A DNA stretch of 64,000 bases from Caenorhabditis elegans (lineage: Eukaryota; Nematoda; Chromadorea; Rhabditida; Rhabditidae): positions 11,160,001 to 11,224,000 of the forward strand of contig NC_003281.10 in NCBI RefSeq assembly GCF_000002985.6, read 5' to 3'. The notes beneath the pieces are model-generated. The model was not told the origin of the DNA and searched no databases. It was given only the letters and a program-made list of their open reading frames with translations. Positions 11,663-25,500 of the stretch are shown piece by piece (position 1 is the first letter of the stretch; each line of letters begins with the position of its first letter). Made by a program: the position numbers and the translations under genes.

Positions 11663-11910
11663 CATTTTTTGCGCTCCATTGACAATTGACTGCCGGACAA
11701 CGCGTGGGAAGGCTCGTGTACTCCACACGGACAAACCGAGCCGAACTTTGTTGCCGAACTAGACCATTTTGGCTCGGCCATTACTGGGGTAGATTTACGG
11801 CGCGTTGCGTGTCGCGTCGCGTCTCGATTTTAGTTGTAAAACTACACGCATTTGTCCGTGTGGAGTACACCACTTGTCCGGCGGGCGATTGTCAATAGAG
11901 CGCAAAAAAT
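11663..11910. repeat. About 250-bp inverted repeat with GC-rich centre
   Basis: TTTGCGCTCCATTGACAATTG at the left is mirrored by CAATTGTC-like sequence and GAGCGCAAAAA at the right. GTGTACTCCACACGGACAAA pairs with TTTGTCCGTGTGGAGTACAC. The interior has GCGTTGCGTGTCGCGTCGCG. It reads as a dispersed repeat element. Confidence 0.8.
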
Positions 11911-12091
11911 TCAACGAGGAAAACCAGAATCCCGTGCTCGTGAGAGAGCGAGAAAAATGGAGAAAAATATGAATTGTGGTAAAGTTTGAAACAAAAAAAA
12001 AGAGTGGATGGACTATATATGCCTATATATGGCTCAAAACGTCATGGTACATTAGTCATGGGAGCACACACAAAAAAAATGAATGGGGGTC

Positions 12092-15000
12092 TTAAAATTG
12101 ATGACGTGGCTTTTTGGGAATATTCTCCGAATCGTCCTTATTGTCGGCGGAACGTCGGCGACGTGGTGGTGCCGGCGGCGGTGGCGGTGGCGGTAACGCG
12201 TAGATCGGATCATCTTCTGGGAACCACGACGAGAATGAGGATGTCTGAAAAAAATAAATTTTTTGTGGAAAAAATCTGAAATTAACTTTTAAAAAATGCC
12301 GAAAAAAGTGGACTAATTTTGAAATTAAATAGACAATTATTTTTTGAAAAATTGAAACATTTGTTTAAAAATCGATAGTTTAAAAAATCGATAATTTTGA
12401 TTTTAAAAAATGTTTTTTTGTAAAGTCGATAATTTTTTAGAAAATCGATATTTTGTTTTTCGAAAAATTGATTTTTTCATTATTTTTTTTTGGAAAATTG
12501 ATAATTTTGGTAAAAAAAGGCGCCATTTTTTGGAAATCGATTTTTTCCCAAAAAATCGATAATTTTCTTTGGAAAATTTTTTGAGTGAACCGCCGTACCG
12601 GTTGCTCCTGCTGGAGCTGGAGAGCCGAATTATCGGCATGGGTAATGGAGCCGGAGACTCCCGTGACTGCTGATGGAGCGGGGATGTCCAAAGAAAGAAG
12701 AATACGGTTGTTCGAGTCTTCTTGTGCACGCATGATACTGTCGAATTCTGGAAATATGGGAATTGGTGAAAAATGTTCTCAATTGTATTTTATTTTTAAA
12801 TCGGGGGCCTAAATCTAAGCCTACGCCTAGATTAAGCCTAAGCCTAGGCCTAAGCCTAAGCCTAAGCCTAAGTCCAAGTCTAGATCTAAAATTACTTGAA
12901 AATAATTTGAACATTTTAACAAAACCTTACAACAATTCCAAAAAAGAAAAATTCTGAAAATCCAAATTTCCCTACCATCAACCACATTGTGCACAACATG
13001 AGCTCCCTGCGGAGCCGACGTCGCGTGGCAGCTCTGACGGAGCTCTTCCTGATCAACAGAGATTGTGATGAATTGGAGAAGACTTCGACGCACTGAGCTC
13101 GTTTTATCGAATAACGCACGTTGAATAAGAAGCGTTTTTGTGTGATGGTGGCTGCTGGAGGTCTGGAATAATTTGATTTTTTTGAAAAAATATTTTTTCG
13201 AAAATTTGAAATTTCCGAAAAAAAATTGTTTTTCATAAAATTTCAGTTTTACTAAGTACACCAAAATAATATTTCAGAAAATTTGAATTTCCGGCAAAAA
13301 TGTTTTTTTAAAATAAAATTTGAATTTTCCGACAAATTTTTTGAAAAAAAATTTGAATTTTCTGCAAAAATTTTTTCTCGGAATATTTGAAATTTCCGCC
13401 AAAATTTTTTTTTCGTATAATTTGAATTTCCCGCAAAAATAATTGCTTTACATAAAATTTGAATTTCTCGCAAAAATTTATTCTTTCAGAAAATTTGAAT
13501 TTTCCGCCAAAGTCGAGGTGCGTTTTTTTATTTTCATGCCTACTCACTCCAAACTGCATAGCTTCAGCTCGCTTCTTAATCTCATCCGTCTCAACATTTT
13601 TCTTCGCCTCTTCAAATTGTCTCATCATTTCTTGATCTCTCACAATCTGCGGACTCTCAGTCTCTACCACCACCACCATCGGAGGATAGTAATGATCCAA
13701 GAAGCTTCTATCCTGATCGTGTCCCCGGTTATTTCGATCCTCTTCATCTCCGAATCCTCCGACATTTCTGCCAGCAGTTTCAGCTTCTTGAATATCGAGA
13801 TTTGCCTGTTTTAAAGCTTCACGTCGAACTCGACGTCTTCCGCGATATACCGCGATTCCGAGGCCTGAAAAGGGGAAATTTCACTTCAGAAGTAATTAAA
13901 GATCTGCTAAAAAAAATAGGTATAACTATTGAAAAATAGTATAATTCCTTATTAAGTAAGTTTTTTGTTAAAATAAAAAAGAAAAAGCAATCAAAAAATT
14001 TCTAAAGGTAGGGTTTTATAAACACTTTAATCATTTTATATATTATTTGGACCAAAATAATATATACACTAGTTTATATACTTTATACTTTTGATGTTAT
14101 ATACTAACATAGTATATTCATATATAATATTACTTATATACTTTTATATACTATTACTATATGTTAAAAATGAATGATACAAAAATATCTATAAAGATTT
14201 GAAGACTATATACTTATATAGTACTATACATATACTCGTAATATATACTCTATATGTTTAGATGCTATATACTAATATACTACATATATAATATTACTTT
14301 TACTATATGTTGCATACTTAAAAATAAATTGTACGATCATATATATATATAAAGAATAAAAGACTTTCACATAATATATAGTATAATATTCGATAAACTA
14401 TAATACTAATATACATATCTAGTATCTATAATATTAATAGATACCTTATACGTTTAGAATAAAATATAGTACACATATAGTATATCTATATTTACTACAT
14501 ATGTAAGTATTTAAATGTTAAGATCGTATATAATATCAGTGGTACGATATATAAAAATGTTTAGTATGTTAGTAAATAGTATCTAAACTTTAAACTTTAG
14601 ATATATACTAACATACTGAATATTTTTATATATCGTACCACTGATATTATATACGATCTTAACATTTAAATACTTACATATAGTAAATATTGATATACTA
14701 TATATGTACTATATTTTATAACTTCACATGATATATGTATAATCTAATACACTACTACTATGTGTTATATTTCTTAAAAACACAAACCTGGAACATCATC
14801 CTCATCCTCAAAACCATCATCATCATCCGACTCGAATCCCTCCATAAATTGCTCATTGAGCCGCCCATTCTGCACTCGATGCACCATCTCATCAAAATAT
14901 CCCTCATCATCATCATCCAACGGCACCGGCTCGATTTGTCGTTGTCTCATCGTGTTCGCCTCGGCGATTGTCCTCCAGAACCTGGTATCTCTGTCGCGAA

Positions 15001-18000
15001 TGGCGGGCGAGTCCTGATGCTCGGCACGGTTGAAGCGTGGATCATGATAGAGATTATGGAGTTGATGAGTTTCATTCCAGTCTAATGGACGACGGGTTAT
15101 GGGAATTGCTTTGTGCGCGCGAATGTAGACTTGGTAGATGTTGTGGAGGGAACGCACATCTCGGGTGTCGAAGATCGCCAAGTCGAGTACTGTAAACGGT
15201 TTTGAATTGTTTCCGGCAGGTTTCAGGCAGGCCCTGAAACCGCGCCTGCCTACCATTACAACCTACCATCGCTGAGAAGACGTTCATTTTGAAAATCCGC
15301 CGCGAGTTGGAGAATGTCAGCAATCAGGAAGCCTGGAAAAGTTTCTTTTTTGGAAATATTAGAGAAAATCTGAAATTTTTCTGAAAAAATTGGGCAAAAT
15401 TGCCGATTTTCCGATAAATCTGCTTAAATTTTCGCCATTTTTCAAATTGTTTTCCCCCACTAACTTCTCATTCCCCTCTCGCCAGAGCCACTGGCTCGGC
15501 TCCCATTCTGACTAATCGGAGCAGCCGACAATTCCATGGTTCCACTTCCACTGGATGCTCTCGACGATCCCGATCCACCGAATCCTCCATCGCCGTTGTT
15601 ACCGCCACGTGGCAAGAGCAGTGCTCCGGATGGAGTTCTTGGTTCTTCTTCATCTTCATCGTCAGAGTCACCATCAACTCGAATATCTTGGAGATCTTGA
15701 TCCATGGGCTCCTGCTGCTGCTGCTGCTGCAGGGGCTCTACTTCACGCATTTGCTCGCGGAGCTCATCGAATACTGGAGATGCTGGAACTGGGGCAGGCA
15801 CTAGTGGAGCTGGAGCTGTCGGAGCAGAAACTACTGGAGCCATCGGCGCTCGTGACGTCATAATATCAAACATCGGAGCCACCGAAGTCGGTGTGGGTGG
15901 AGTCTGGAGCATCGCCATAACATTCGGAGCTCGTGACGGTGGAAGCAACGGAGAAAACGGGCTCAGCAGGCTCTGCGCGCCGAGCAGATTGTTCTGAAGG
16001 ACCATCTGTGCCTGTTGCATCGCATGTGCCTGCATCGCCGCCTGATGTTGAACCTGTGCCTGCATCTGAGCTGCGGCCTGTATTTGAGCCTGCTGCATCA
16101 TATGAGTTTGGAGCATTTGGGCCTGAGCCTGGTGATGAGCCTGAGCCTGAGCCGCTGCCGCAGCCGAAGCTGGGTCCATCATTGGCATCACGTTTCCGGT
16201 CTGTAAAAAAATTTAAATTATTTTATTGTTGCAGGCTCCGCCTATTTTTTGGGCGGAGTTTAAATTTTTTTGTTTTGAAAATTCTCGAATTTCCAGAATT
16301 TCCAGCTTCAAACTTAAATTTAGTGCTTCAAAAAATTTCGAAAAACGTCAAAAAGTGTGTCCATTTTGTGGGCGTGGTTTGCAGGCTCCGCCCCTTTTTG
16401 GTTTTTTTTAATGTTAACTCCGCCCACTTTTAACCTAAATTTTTTAGTTTTAAGACAAAAAATGTATTTTTTTGGTTGAAAAAATTAGGTTTCAAAATAA
16501 AATGTTTAGATTAAACAAGCTCCGCCCATTTCTTGGCAATTTCGAACTATTTCGACCAAAAAATGCCGAAAAATTTGGCAAAAAATCGTAAAACTACAAG
16601 CTCCGCCCATTTCTTGGCAATTTTTTCGTTTGAAAAAAAAAACTACGCTTTACGTTAAAAATTTTGCTTTTTAAAATAAAGTTTCTAGCATAAACAAGCT
16701 CCGCCCATTTCTTGGCAGTTTTTAAAAAATCGTATTTCTACCGAAATTTGAAATTTTTCACCAAAAAATGCCGAAAAAAATTTTTTTTGCAAAAAATTCG
16801 TAAAACCACAAGCTCCGCCCATTTCTTGGCAGTTTTTGGAGATTTCCGTCTAAAAACGTGGTTTTTGATAAAAAAAATTTTGATTTTTCGTTGCAATTTC
16901 AAAAATTATAAGCTCCGCCCATTTCTAGGCAATTTTGAATTATTTGACAGAAAACGTTCATTTTTGATCAAAAATGTCCGATTTTTCATTGGAAAATCAA
17001 AAATTACTAGCCACGCCCATTTCTTGGCACTTTTAAAGGAGGACTAACGGTTCTGACGATTTTGAACGTATAGACCTAAAATGAGCTCAAATAAACGAAT
17101 TTCGTAATGAAACTGCTCAAAAATTTTTCGAAAATTTTTTATGGCGGTTCAAACTTTTGAAAAAATTACACTGATTTTGGCTAAAATCACGAATTTTTCC
17201 CGTTTCTCCGTGTCAGCTCCTGTCCGAAGTTGACTTTTTTGGAATTATCGCCCTTTTTTACATATATTGGTAGTTTATCTCATTTCTTTTTCGTCGATTA
17301 AAGTACATTTAAAGCCGATAGGTAACCAAAAATCATCGAAATTGGTTACCTATCGGCTTTAAATGTACTTTAATCGACGAAAAAGAAATGAGATAAACTA
17401 CCAATATATGTAAAAAAGGACGATAATTTCAACAAAAAATGGGAAAAATTCGTGATTTTAGCTAAAATCAGTGGAATTTTTTCAAAATTTTGAACCGCCA
17501 TAAAAAACGTTTGAAAATTTTTTGAGCAGTTTCATTACGAAATTCGTTTATTTGAGCTCATTTTAGGTCTATATGTTCAAAATCGTCAGAACCGTTAGTC
17601 CTCCTTTAACTAAAACGACTTCAGATCAAAAAATTAAAAGGTAAATAACTAAACAAAACAACCGAAAATGGATAGATTTTGTGTGAAAATTCACGTGTTG
17701 ACTGGGGGGATAAAAAGTGATATGTGGGTGTTAGACTAACGCTAATTGTTTGGATTAGAAAAAAACACAGAAAAAAATGGAAAAAAAAAGTTTATGACCG
17801 TACCGCGGCCATGAGTTGTTGAGCACGTTGAGCATTATGATGATGTTGAGCCAGAGCCATGTTGATCTAGAAGAAGAAAAAACGGAAAATGAGTGGGTGG
17901 TGGGGGAAAAGGTTTTGTGATGGGGCAGAAGGTAAAGTATGGTTGGAAATGCATGCAAAATTTGGGAAATTTGGGAAATTTGGGAAGTTTTGTTGATTTT

Positions 18001-21000
18001 TGCAAAAAATTTAAATTTTTGATTGAAAAAATTTAAGGTTTCGGAAAAATAATTAAAAAAACGTTTTTTTTTTGTTGGAATTTTTTTTAATTCGAAAAAA
18101 AATTCATCAAAAAATTAACTTTTTTCCACTAAAAACCTAATTTTAAATTGAAAAATAAAAATTTTTTAAAAATAAATTTCAATTTTTACTGCAATTTTCA
18201 GCCAAATTTTTGAAATCATTTTCAGCCAAACTGGTTCAATTTTTTAAAATTTTCCGGAAATTTAGAAATTTTTTTACCAACATTTGAACTCGAAAATTCA
18301 TCAAAAAATCAACTTTTTTCCACAAATTTCAATTTTTTACTTCAATTTTTAGCCAAACTAGCCTAATTTTCTGAAATTTTTTTTGAAAAAAATCATGCAA
18401 AATTAAGAAAAATTTGAAATTTGCGCATTTTTTGGATTGAAAAAAATTCCAAAATTTTGGAAAAATCAATAAAAACGTTTTTATTCCAATTTTTTGCCAA
18501 ACAGGTACAAATTTTAAATTTAAAAAAAAATTGAATTTTTTTCTCGGAAATTTAGAATTTTTTACACATTTGAACTCGAAAATTCATGAAAAAATTGAAT
18601 TTTTCCACAAATTTTTACTGCATTTTTTTCAGCTAAACAAGCCTTTTTTGGTTTTTTTCACAAAAGTTTTCTGAAAAATAATTTTAAAAATAAAATTTCT
18701 TCAAAAACTTTGTTTTTTGAATTTTTAAAAAATAAATTCAGTGTTTTCCAATTTTTTCTGAGAAAAATTCTTTTAAAAAACGGCTCTGATAAAGTTTTTT
18801 ACCTCAAAAAAATTTGCAAATTATATTTATTTCAATTTGATCTTTTTTTCTGAAAATTTGAAAAATTAGCAAATTTATCAATTTTTCCAGAAAAAAAATT
18901 GGGTGAAATTTAATTTTTTTCCACTAAAAAATTTCAATTTTGCAGAAAAAAATCTTCTTTTTTTCGAGAATTTTTTTTTCAAAAAAAAAAATCCCTTATA
19001 ATTTTGCCAAAAATTGGGAATTTTTTTGGCATTTTTTATTCACAAATTCCAATTTTCCTTCAAAATTCATCCTCTCAACTCACAAAATTCTGCTGATGCA
19101 CACTCGAGTGAGCCACAACAGAAGCCCCTGAGTTCGGCGTTGCCAGATACGGATGAGACATTGCTCCAGTCGGCGGAGCCAAACGATGATCCGGTCGTCG
19201 ACGATTCGAATAGTTTGCCGGACGTGATTTCTTGGCCTTTTCATATTCATCATCTCCGTGTACAGCTTTGATGTGTTTCCGAAGAGACGATGGATCCGTA
19301 TAGGATTTTGTGCATTGCGGTATTTGACAACTATATGGTTTCTGCAATGGAAATCTTGTTGTTCGGGAAGAAGTCCCGTGGTTTGTAGAATTCTGAATCA
19401 TTTATATAGCTATTCCTATTCGGATTAGTAGGCGACAACGGGGGACAAAGCTATTTCGAAAAAATTGAACAAAAAACATTTTTTTAAAACAATTTTTAGA
19501 CTTAAAACGACCAAATTTCACAACGAAACTATTGAAAATTGCCTTTAAAAAAATGTTTATACTGGTTTAAAATATTTTTCGAATTTCGTCAACTTTTACG
19601 TATCGCAGCGTGACGGAAATTGATTTTTTAAAAATTATTGTCCCTCTTTTTTTATTGTTACTGTTACTGTCTTACTCAGTCATATTAGTATGAATTCATT
19701 ACGGGAACACAAAATTCTGAGAATGCGTATTGTGCAACATATTTGACGCGCAAAATATTACTATATCTCGTAGCGAAAACTACAGTAATCCATTAAATGA
19801 CTACTGTAGCGCTTGTGTCGATTTACGGGATCTCGATTTTGAAATGAGTTCTAAAATCGAGCCCGTAAATCGACACAAGCGATACAGTAGTCATTTAAAG
19901 AATTACTGTAGTTTTCGCTATGGGATATAGTTATATTTTCCGCGTCAAATATGTTGTGCAATACGCATTCTCAGAATTATGCGTTTACGTAATAAAAAGA
20001 CAGTGCGAAAAAATTCCTCATATTTAAAAAACCCGACATAGGTCTTATTTTGATCTATCATATGGTTATATTTTTTTAAACTCTACTGTTAAAAATTCCA
20101 AATTTAAAACGGTATTTAAAGCCTTTAAAGTGAAACATTTAAACTTCTCCTCGCAATTTTTCTCGCAATGAGTCAAAAAAAAATTGCCGGAATTGAAAAT
20201 TTGCCGAATTTTCCGGCAAATTGTGATTTTTCACATTCATTTTTCTCGAAATTTTGGAATTTCAATTTTAATCGGCAAAATTGTACGCATCCTATGAATG
20301 TTCCTTCATCTATTTTGAAAAATTAAGCAAATTCTATGAAAATATCTAAAGAAAACGGGAAAAAAAATTTCAAAAAGGCACAGTTTTAAGTGTTTCCGGC
20401 AAATTGATATCCGGCAAACCGGCAATTGCCGGATATGAGAAATTCCGGCAAATCGGCAATATGGCGGAATTTTAAATTTCCGGCAAATCGGCAATTTTGC
20501 GGAATTCAAAATTTCCGGCAAATCGGCAAGTTTGCGGAATTCAAAATTTCCGGCAAATCGGCAAGTTGGCGGAATTTTAGATTTCCGGCAAACCGGCAAT
20601 TGCCGGATATGAGAAATTCCGGCAAATCGGCAAGTTGGCGGAATTTAAAATTTCCGGCAAATCGGCAAGTTTGCGGAATTTAAAATTTCCGGCAAATCGG
20701 CAAGTTGTCAAAATTTAAAATTTCCGGCAAACGGCAATTGCCCGATATGATAAATTCCGGCAAATCGGCAATTTGGCGAAAATGAAAATTTCCGGCAAAT
20801 CGTCAAACCGGCAAAGTTCCGGTATTGAAAATTTCCGGCATTTCGTCAACTTGCCGGAATTGAGAAATTCCGGCAAATCGTCAAACCGGCAAAGTTCCGG
20901 TATTGAAAATTTCCGGCATTTCGTCAATTTGCCGGAATTGAGAAATTCCGGCAAATTTGGCAAACCGGCAGTTTGCAGAACTTGCCAAAAATTAAAATTT

Positions 21001-22553
21001 CCGTCAGATCGGCAAACCGGCAAAGTGCCAGAATTGAGAAATTCCGGCAAACCGGCAATTTCCCCCTATTCCTCCCTCTACTACACCGTGACCTACCAAA
21101 TTCGAATGTGTACGATTCTGATGTTTGGCACGATCCGACGCGTTGCTGAACGCCTTCTCACAGTCGGCAAACTCGCATTTGTATGGTTTCTCGCCTGTAT
21201 GAGTTCTCCGGTGGGTTTTCAGGTTTTCGAGTCGACTGTATTCTTTTCCGCATCCAGGATACTGTAAATTAGAGGGGGAAACTCTCTTATACTCCATAGT
21301 TATACAGTTCTTCTATTTTATAATGGGGGGAATCGAATTTTTGATACATTTCTTGGAATTTTCAAATATTCCAATTATTGAAAGTTTCCATAATCTTCTA
21401 TTTAAAGGTGGTTTTTTAGACCCAAATTGGTCCAAAACTACCGAATTTCGTAATGAGACGTTCTGAAAATTCCTGAAAAAAAAGTTATGGCGGTTCAAAG
21501 TTCGGCAAAATAAGGCCCATTTTCAGCTAAAATCAAAATTTGTTCCAACTTCTCGGTGCCGCAACGTCTGGAACCTAATTTTTATTTATTCATCACTTTT
21601 TAATAAATATTGTGGTCTTTCATTGGGCGTTTATTCGTTAAATAAAAGTTACATTTTGAGCCCCAAAGACCATAATGTACTTAAATCAACGAATAAACGC
21701 ACAATCAAAGGCCACAATATTTATTAAAAAATGATGAATAAATAAAAATTAAGCTCGAGACGTCGCGGCACCGAGAAGTTGGAACAAATTTTGATTTTAG
21801 ATGAAAATGGGCCTTATTTTGCCGAACTTTGAGCCACCATAACCGTTTTTTGAGAAATTTTCAAAACGTCTCATTACGAAATTCGGTAGTTTTGGACCAA
21901 TTTGTGTCTAAAAAACAAAGTCTCAAATTTCGGTACTCCACCTTTAAAATTGTATGAACCAGATTTTTTAAAAATTTCTTTAAAACAGATTTTTCTGGAA
22001 TAAAATCAAATGAAATTTTTTTTTTCTGACAAATTTATTAACTAATCAGCTAGTTTTTGTTCACAATGTTCACGAAAAACACACAAACGAGGTAAAACAA
22101 AAAAAAAGGGAAAAGCTAAGAGGTAGAAAAATGTGAATTTTGAGAGAAAGTGCTCAGAAAATTGCTCGAAAATGTTGTTTAAAAAAAAAGTCGTTCCGAA
22201 TTTTCAGAAAAAAAAAATTTTTTTTCAAAATTTCCGAGACACTTTTCCGAGACCATAATTTCCATCAAAACCATAAGGAAAAGTGGGCATTATATCATCT
22301 CAAATCTCATTATCACCACCAAAACCAACCTCACACTTGTTGGGCTTCTCGCCTGTATGACGTCGAACATGCACAATGAGCATGTACAATGCTTTGAACG
22401 TCTCATTTCGATCACATCCTTCCCACTCACAACGCCATGCGTGATGTTCTTGTTCAGTTGATTGGACGTGACTTTCTTGAACATGATCCACTAGTGCCTG
22501 ACAATTTTTGAGGCGTTTTTTTTGGGAGAAAATGATTAAAACTATTCCTACGA

Positions 22554-22594
<41 letters not shown>

Positions 22595-25500
22595 TAGATG
22601 GGCGGCAAACGATGTTTTCCGGCAGATCGGCAAATTGGAGGAATTGAAATTTGCCGAATTTGTGGAACGGCAATTGCCACCCACCTGATATATGTACTTT
22701 TTTTCAAATTAGGAAAAAAACGTTCCTCAGTTTTAAAAAATCAGGAATTTTGGCAGAACTTCGATAATTTTCAAAATTAGGCATATATTTTTTAAAATTT
22801 CAAAAATCCATCTAAAAGAAGCACCTAAAACCACCAAAATTGACACAATACGATACAATTTCATGGTTTACAAAAAAAATGCACAAAACTTCGAGCACAC
22901 TCTTTCAAATCTAAAAAGTCTACACTAATTCAGTCGAGCTAAGCGCAAAATGTCAATTTTCGAGCATTTTCCAATACCTTGAGAGTCTGGAAACTAGAGT
23001 TACACGACTTCCAACGACATGTCAAATCGTGATCTCCCATCATATCCGAATCATTTCCACTGTTCGAACTGTTGGCAGCGTTGTTTCTGGAAAGTACTCT
23101 CTCTTATAGGCACCATTTCCAGAAAATCAGGCAAAAAAAAAACTTACTGTGGTCGTTTGAAGGTTCCCGGCGGACGTCCGACACGTTTTCCCTGGAAACA
23201 ATAGTTTTATTGTAAAACGGGAAAATTCGGAAAATCGGCAATCGGAAATTCACTAGGTTTTCAGATTTTTGGCAGAAAGCACCAAAATTCGGGAAATCGG
23301 CAACTTTTAAATTTACTGCCACATGTGAAAGTTGCGGATTTTTTTTTGACAAATCGGCAAATTTCCGGATTAGAAAACTTCCGGCAAATCGGCAAACCGC
23401 CAAATTGCCGGAATTTGAAATTTCCGGTTAATTGGAAAATTGCCGAAATTTAACATTTCCGGCAAACGACAATTACCAAAAATGAAAATTTCCAAACCGG
23501 CTAATTGCCGATTTGCCTACAAAAAATTTGCCGAGTGGCAATTGCCACCCAGCCCTGATTACCAAAATACCAAAAAGAAATCTAAAAATTGGCAAATTTG
23601 CCGGTTTCTTGTAATAATTGGGAAAATTCTGAGAATCAGCAAAAAATTCATTTTTTCGAGAAAGTTTCAAAATTCCTAGCTTTTGCCAAAATTCGCGCGC
23701 AAAAAAAACTCACATTAATGGTAAGTCGAACATTTTGCCCGACTGACGTGGCAACCGTACTACCATTTGGTGCTGTTTGATTCGTAAACTTCACCACTGG
23801 CACAATTGACGATGTCGACGCGGAGGATGACGTGGATGATGACGTGGCATTCGGCTGAAGAAGCTCATCGGATGATGCTCCGAGAGCTGCTTGAAATGTC
23901 GGAAAAACTTGAGATGCTCCGGATTGTTGGGCCACTGGAAGAAGATATTATTGGAGGGTTTTTTTTGTGAAATTTTTCAAAATTTCAATTTCCTAGGGCT
24001 CACGAGGACTCCAAATCCAAAAGCGCCAACTTACAAAGCGTCTCAGAGACATGCTGTAGCAATGCACGGAGGCCGAAACCCCAATTATTATTATCAAACA
24101 GGCCAACTCGTTTGGTGCTCGACTCTTCCGGAGAGGTAAAGGCCGAGGAAGAAGCCGACGAGGGCCAGCTGATGGATGAGTTGTTGAGTGAAGAAGATTG
24201 ATCGGATGAGGTGGAGGATCCAGGTGAAGACCATAGGAAGGATGACGAGTTGGACGATGCGTCCTTGTCGATGGTGGAGAGGAAATGATGCTCCAGAAGT
24301 GATGGCGGGGACATTTCCTCGCTGTGATCTTCCATGCTCGCTAGAAGGATCGGAGGATCAGTGGGATGGTAGAAGAAGAGGTGGAAGGATCGAAGGGAGG
24401 TTGAAAGAGAACATCAGAGGGAAAAGGAGGGCAGAGGAGTACGGTAGAGAGGAAGGATGGAACAAGAAGGATCGAAGGATCAGTAGAAGCTTCGGTGGGA
24501 TTGGAGGAAAGAGGTTTCGGAAGATCAGGAAATCGAAAAAATTGGTCTTCTGCTTCTCGAACCTTCTCAGATGTGTAGAACGATCAAGAAGAGACGGAGT
24601 ATCGTTTCTGAGAAGCCTTCTGCGAAGCACCGAATCGCTAGGGAGATCTAGCGTGCTTCAAAGAGCAGACAATCAGAAAGAAGTACGAGAGAACTAGGAG
24701 CAGTTGGAAAGGATCAGAGGATGAACGGATCAGAGGATCAGAAAATGAGAAGCAGCTTTGAAGAAATGTGAAGCGCTTCCCGAGTAAGCCAAAAACAAAA
24801 TGATTCACCGAGAGCGGAAGAGGGGGAGTACGGTACAACGAATGGGCGGTACTGAAGGTGGTCTGCTGCTGCCACTGCCACTGCTGCTGCCAGCCGTAAA
24901 CCCAGTGAAATTTGAGAAGAAGATAACGGACGACGGGGTGTCGTAAATTAGGAGATTAGTGACAGGAGAGAAAGTCGCGCTAATCAGTTGCCAACTGGAG
25001 GAGTACGGTAGGTTTGGCGGACTTTTTCGGTTGCCTTGAGGGGCTTCAGGGTTCCGGTGCAGGAAATCTCGAAATCGTAAAAATCAAGGACGTATAAGTG
25101 CTCGGCATAGAGATGTCTGTCGGATTAGACAACGTCTGCATAATGTTTCCCGGAGGCTAATCCGTGTATGAGCTTAAAAAAAGACTGCAAAGAGCAATTT
25201 TCTTTCGGAAGGGATTTCCTTGAAACTCTCAGAAAAGCTGCCGCATCTTTCTCGATGGAAAATTCCCATTTTGGGTTCAGAAAGATGTTCAATGTGTAAT
25301 TTTCTTGAAAACTGCTATTGCTTTTTTCAAGTCTATGCTGCTCCGAAAGCTCTACAGGCTTTGTAAAAATTACCTGGCTCAAGGCTCACTTGAAGCTCTA
25401 ATTAAGCTCGGTTCCAAGGTCTATAGGCCTCCTGAATCCAGAAGTTCAGTCTATAGAACCCCTCCCTGTGGACCTCCCAATAGAAGTTGTTTACGACGTT

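Larger units (their letters stand above)
10097..12091. other. Intergenic DNA between tra-1 3' end and the next minus-strand gene
   Basis: No supported gene. It contains several TTTTGTGGGCGGGGC words (10213-10745), a GATCTACAAAAAATGCGGG foldback at 10334-10511, a perfect hairpin at 11052-11106 and a larger inverted repeat at 11663-11910. The right part will include the tra-1 3' untranslated region; the left part is the upstream region of the 222-residue protein gene. Confidence 0.7.

Noticed and set aside
20395..21060. CRISPR-like regular repeats and long open frames across CCGGCAAAT units
   Set aside because: Spacers are variants of the repeat itself, the genome is a eukaryote, and open frames arise on both strands from the repeat period.
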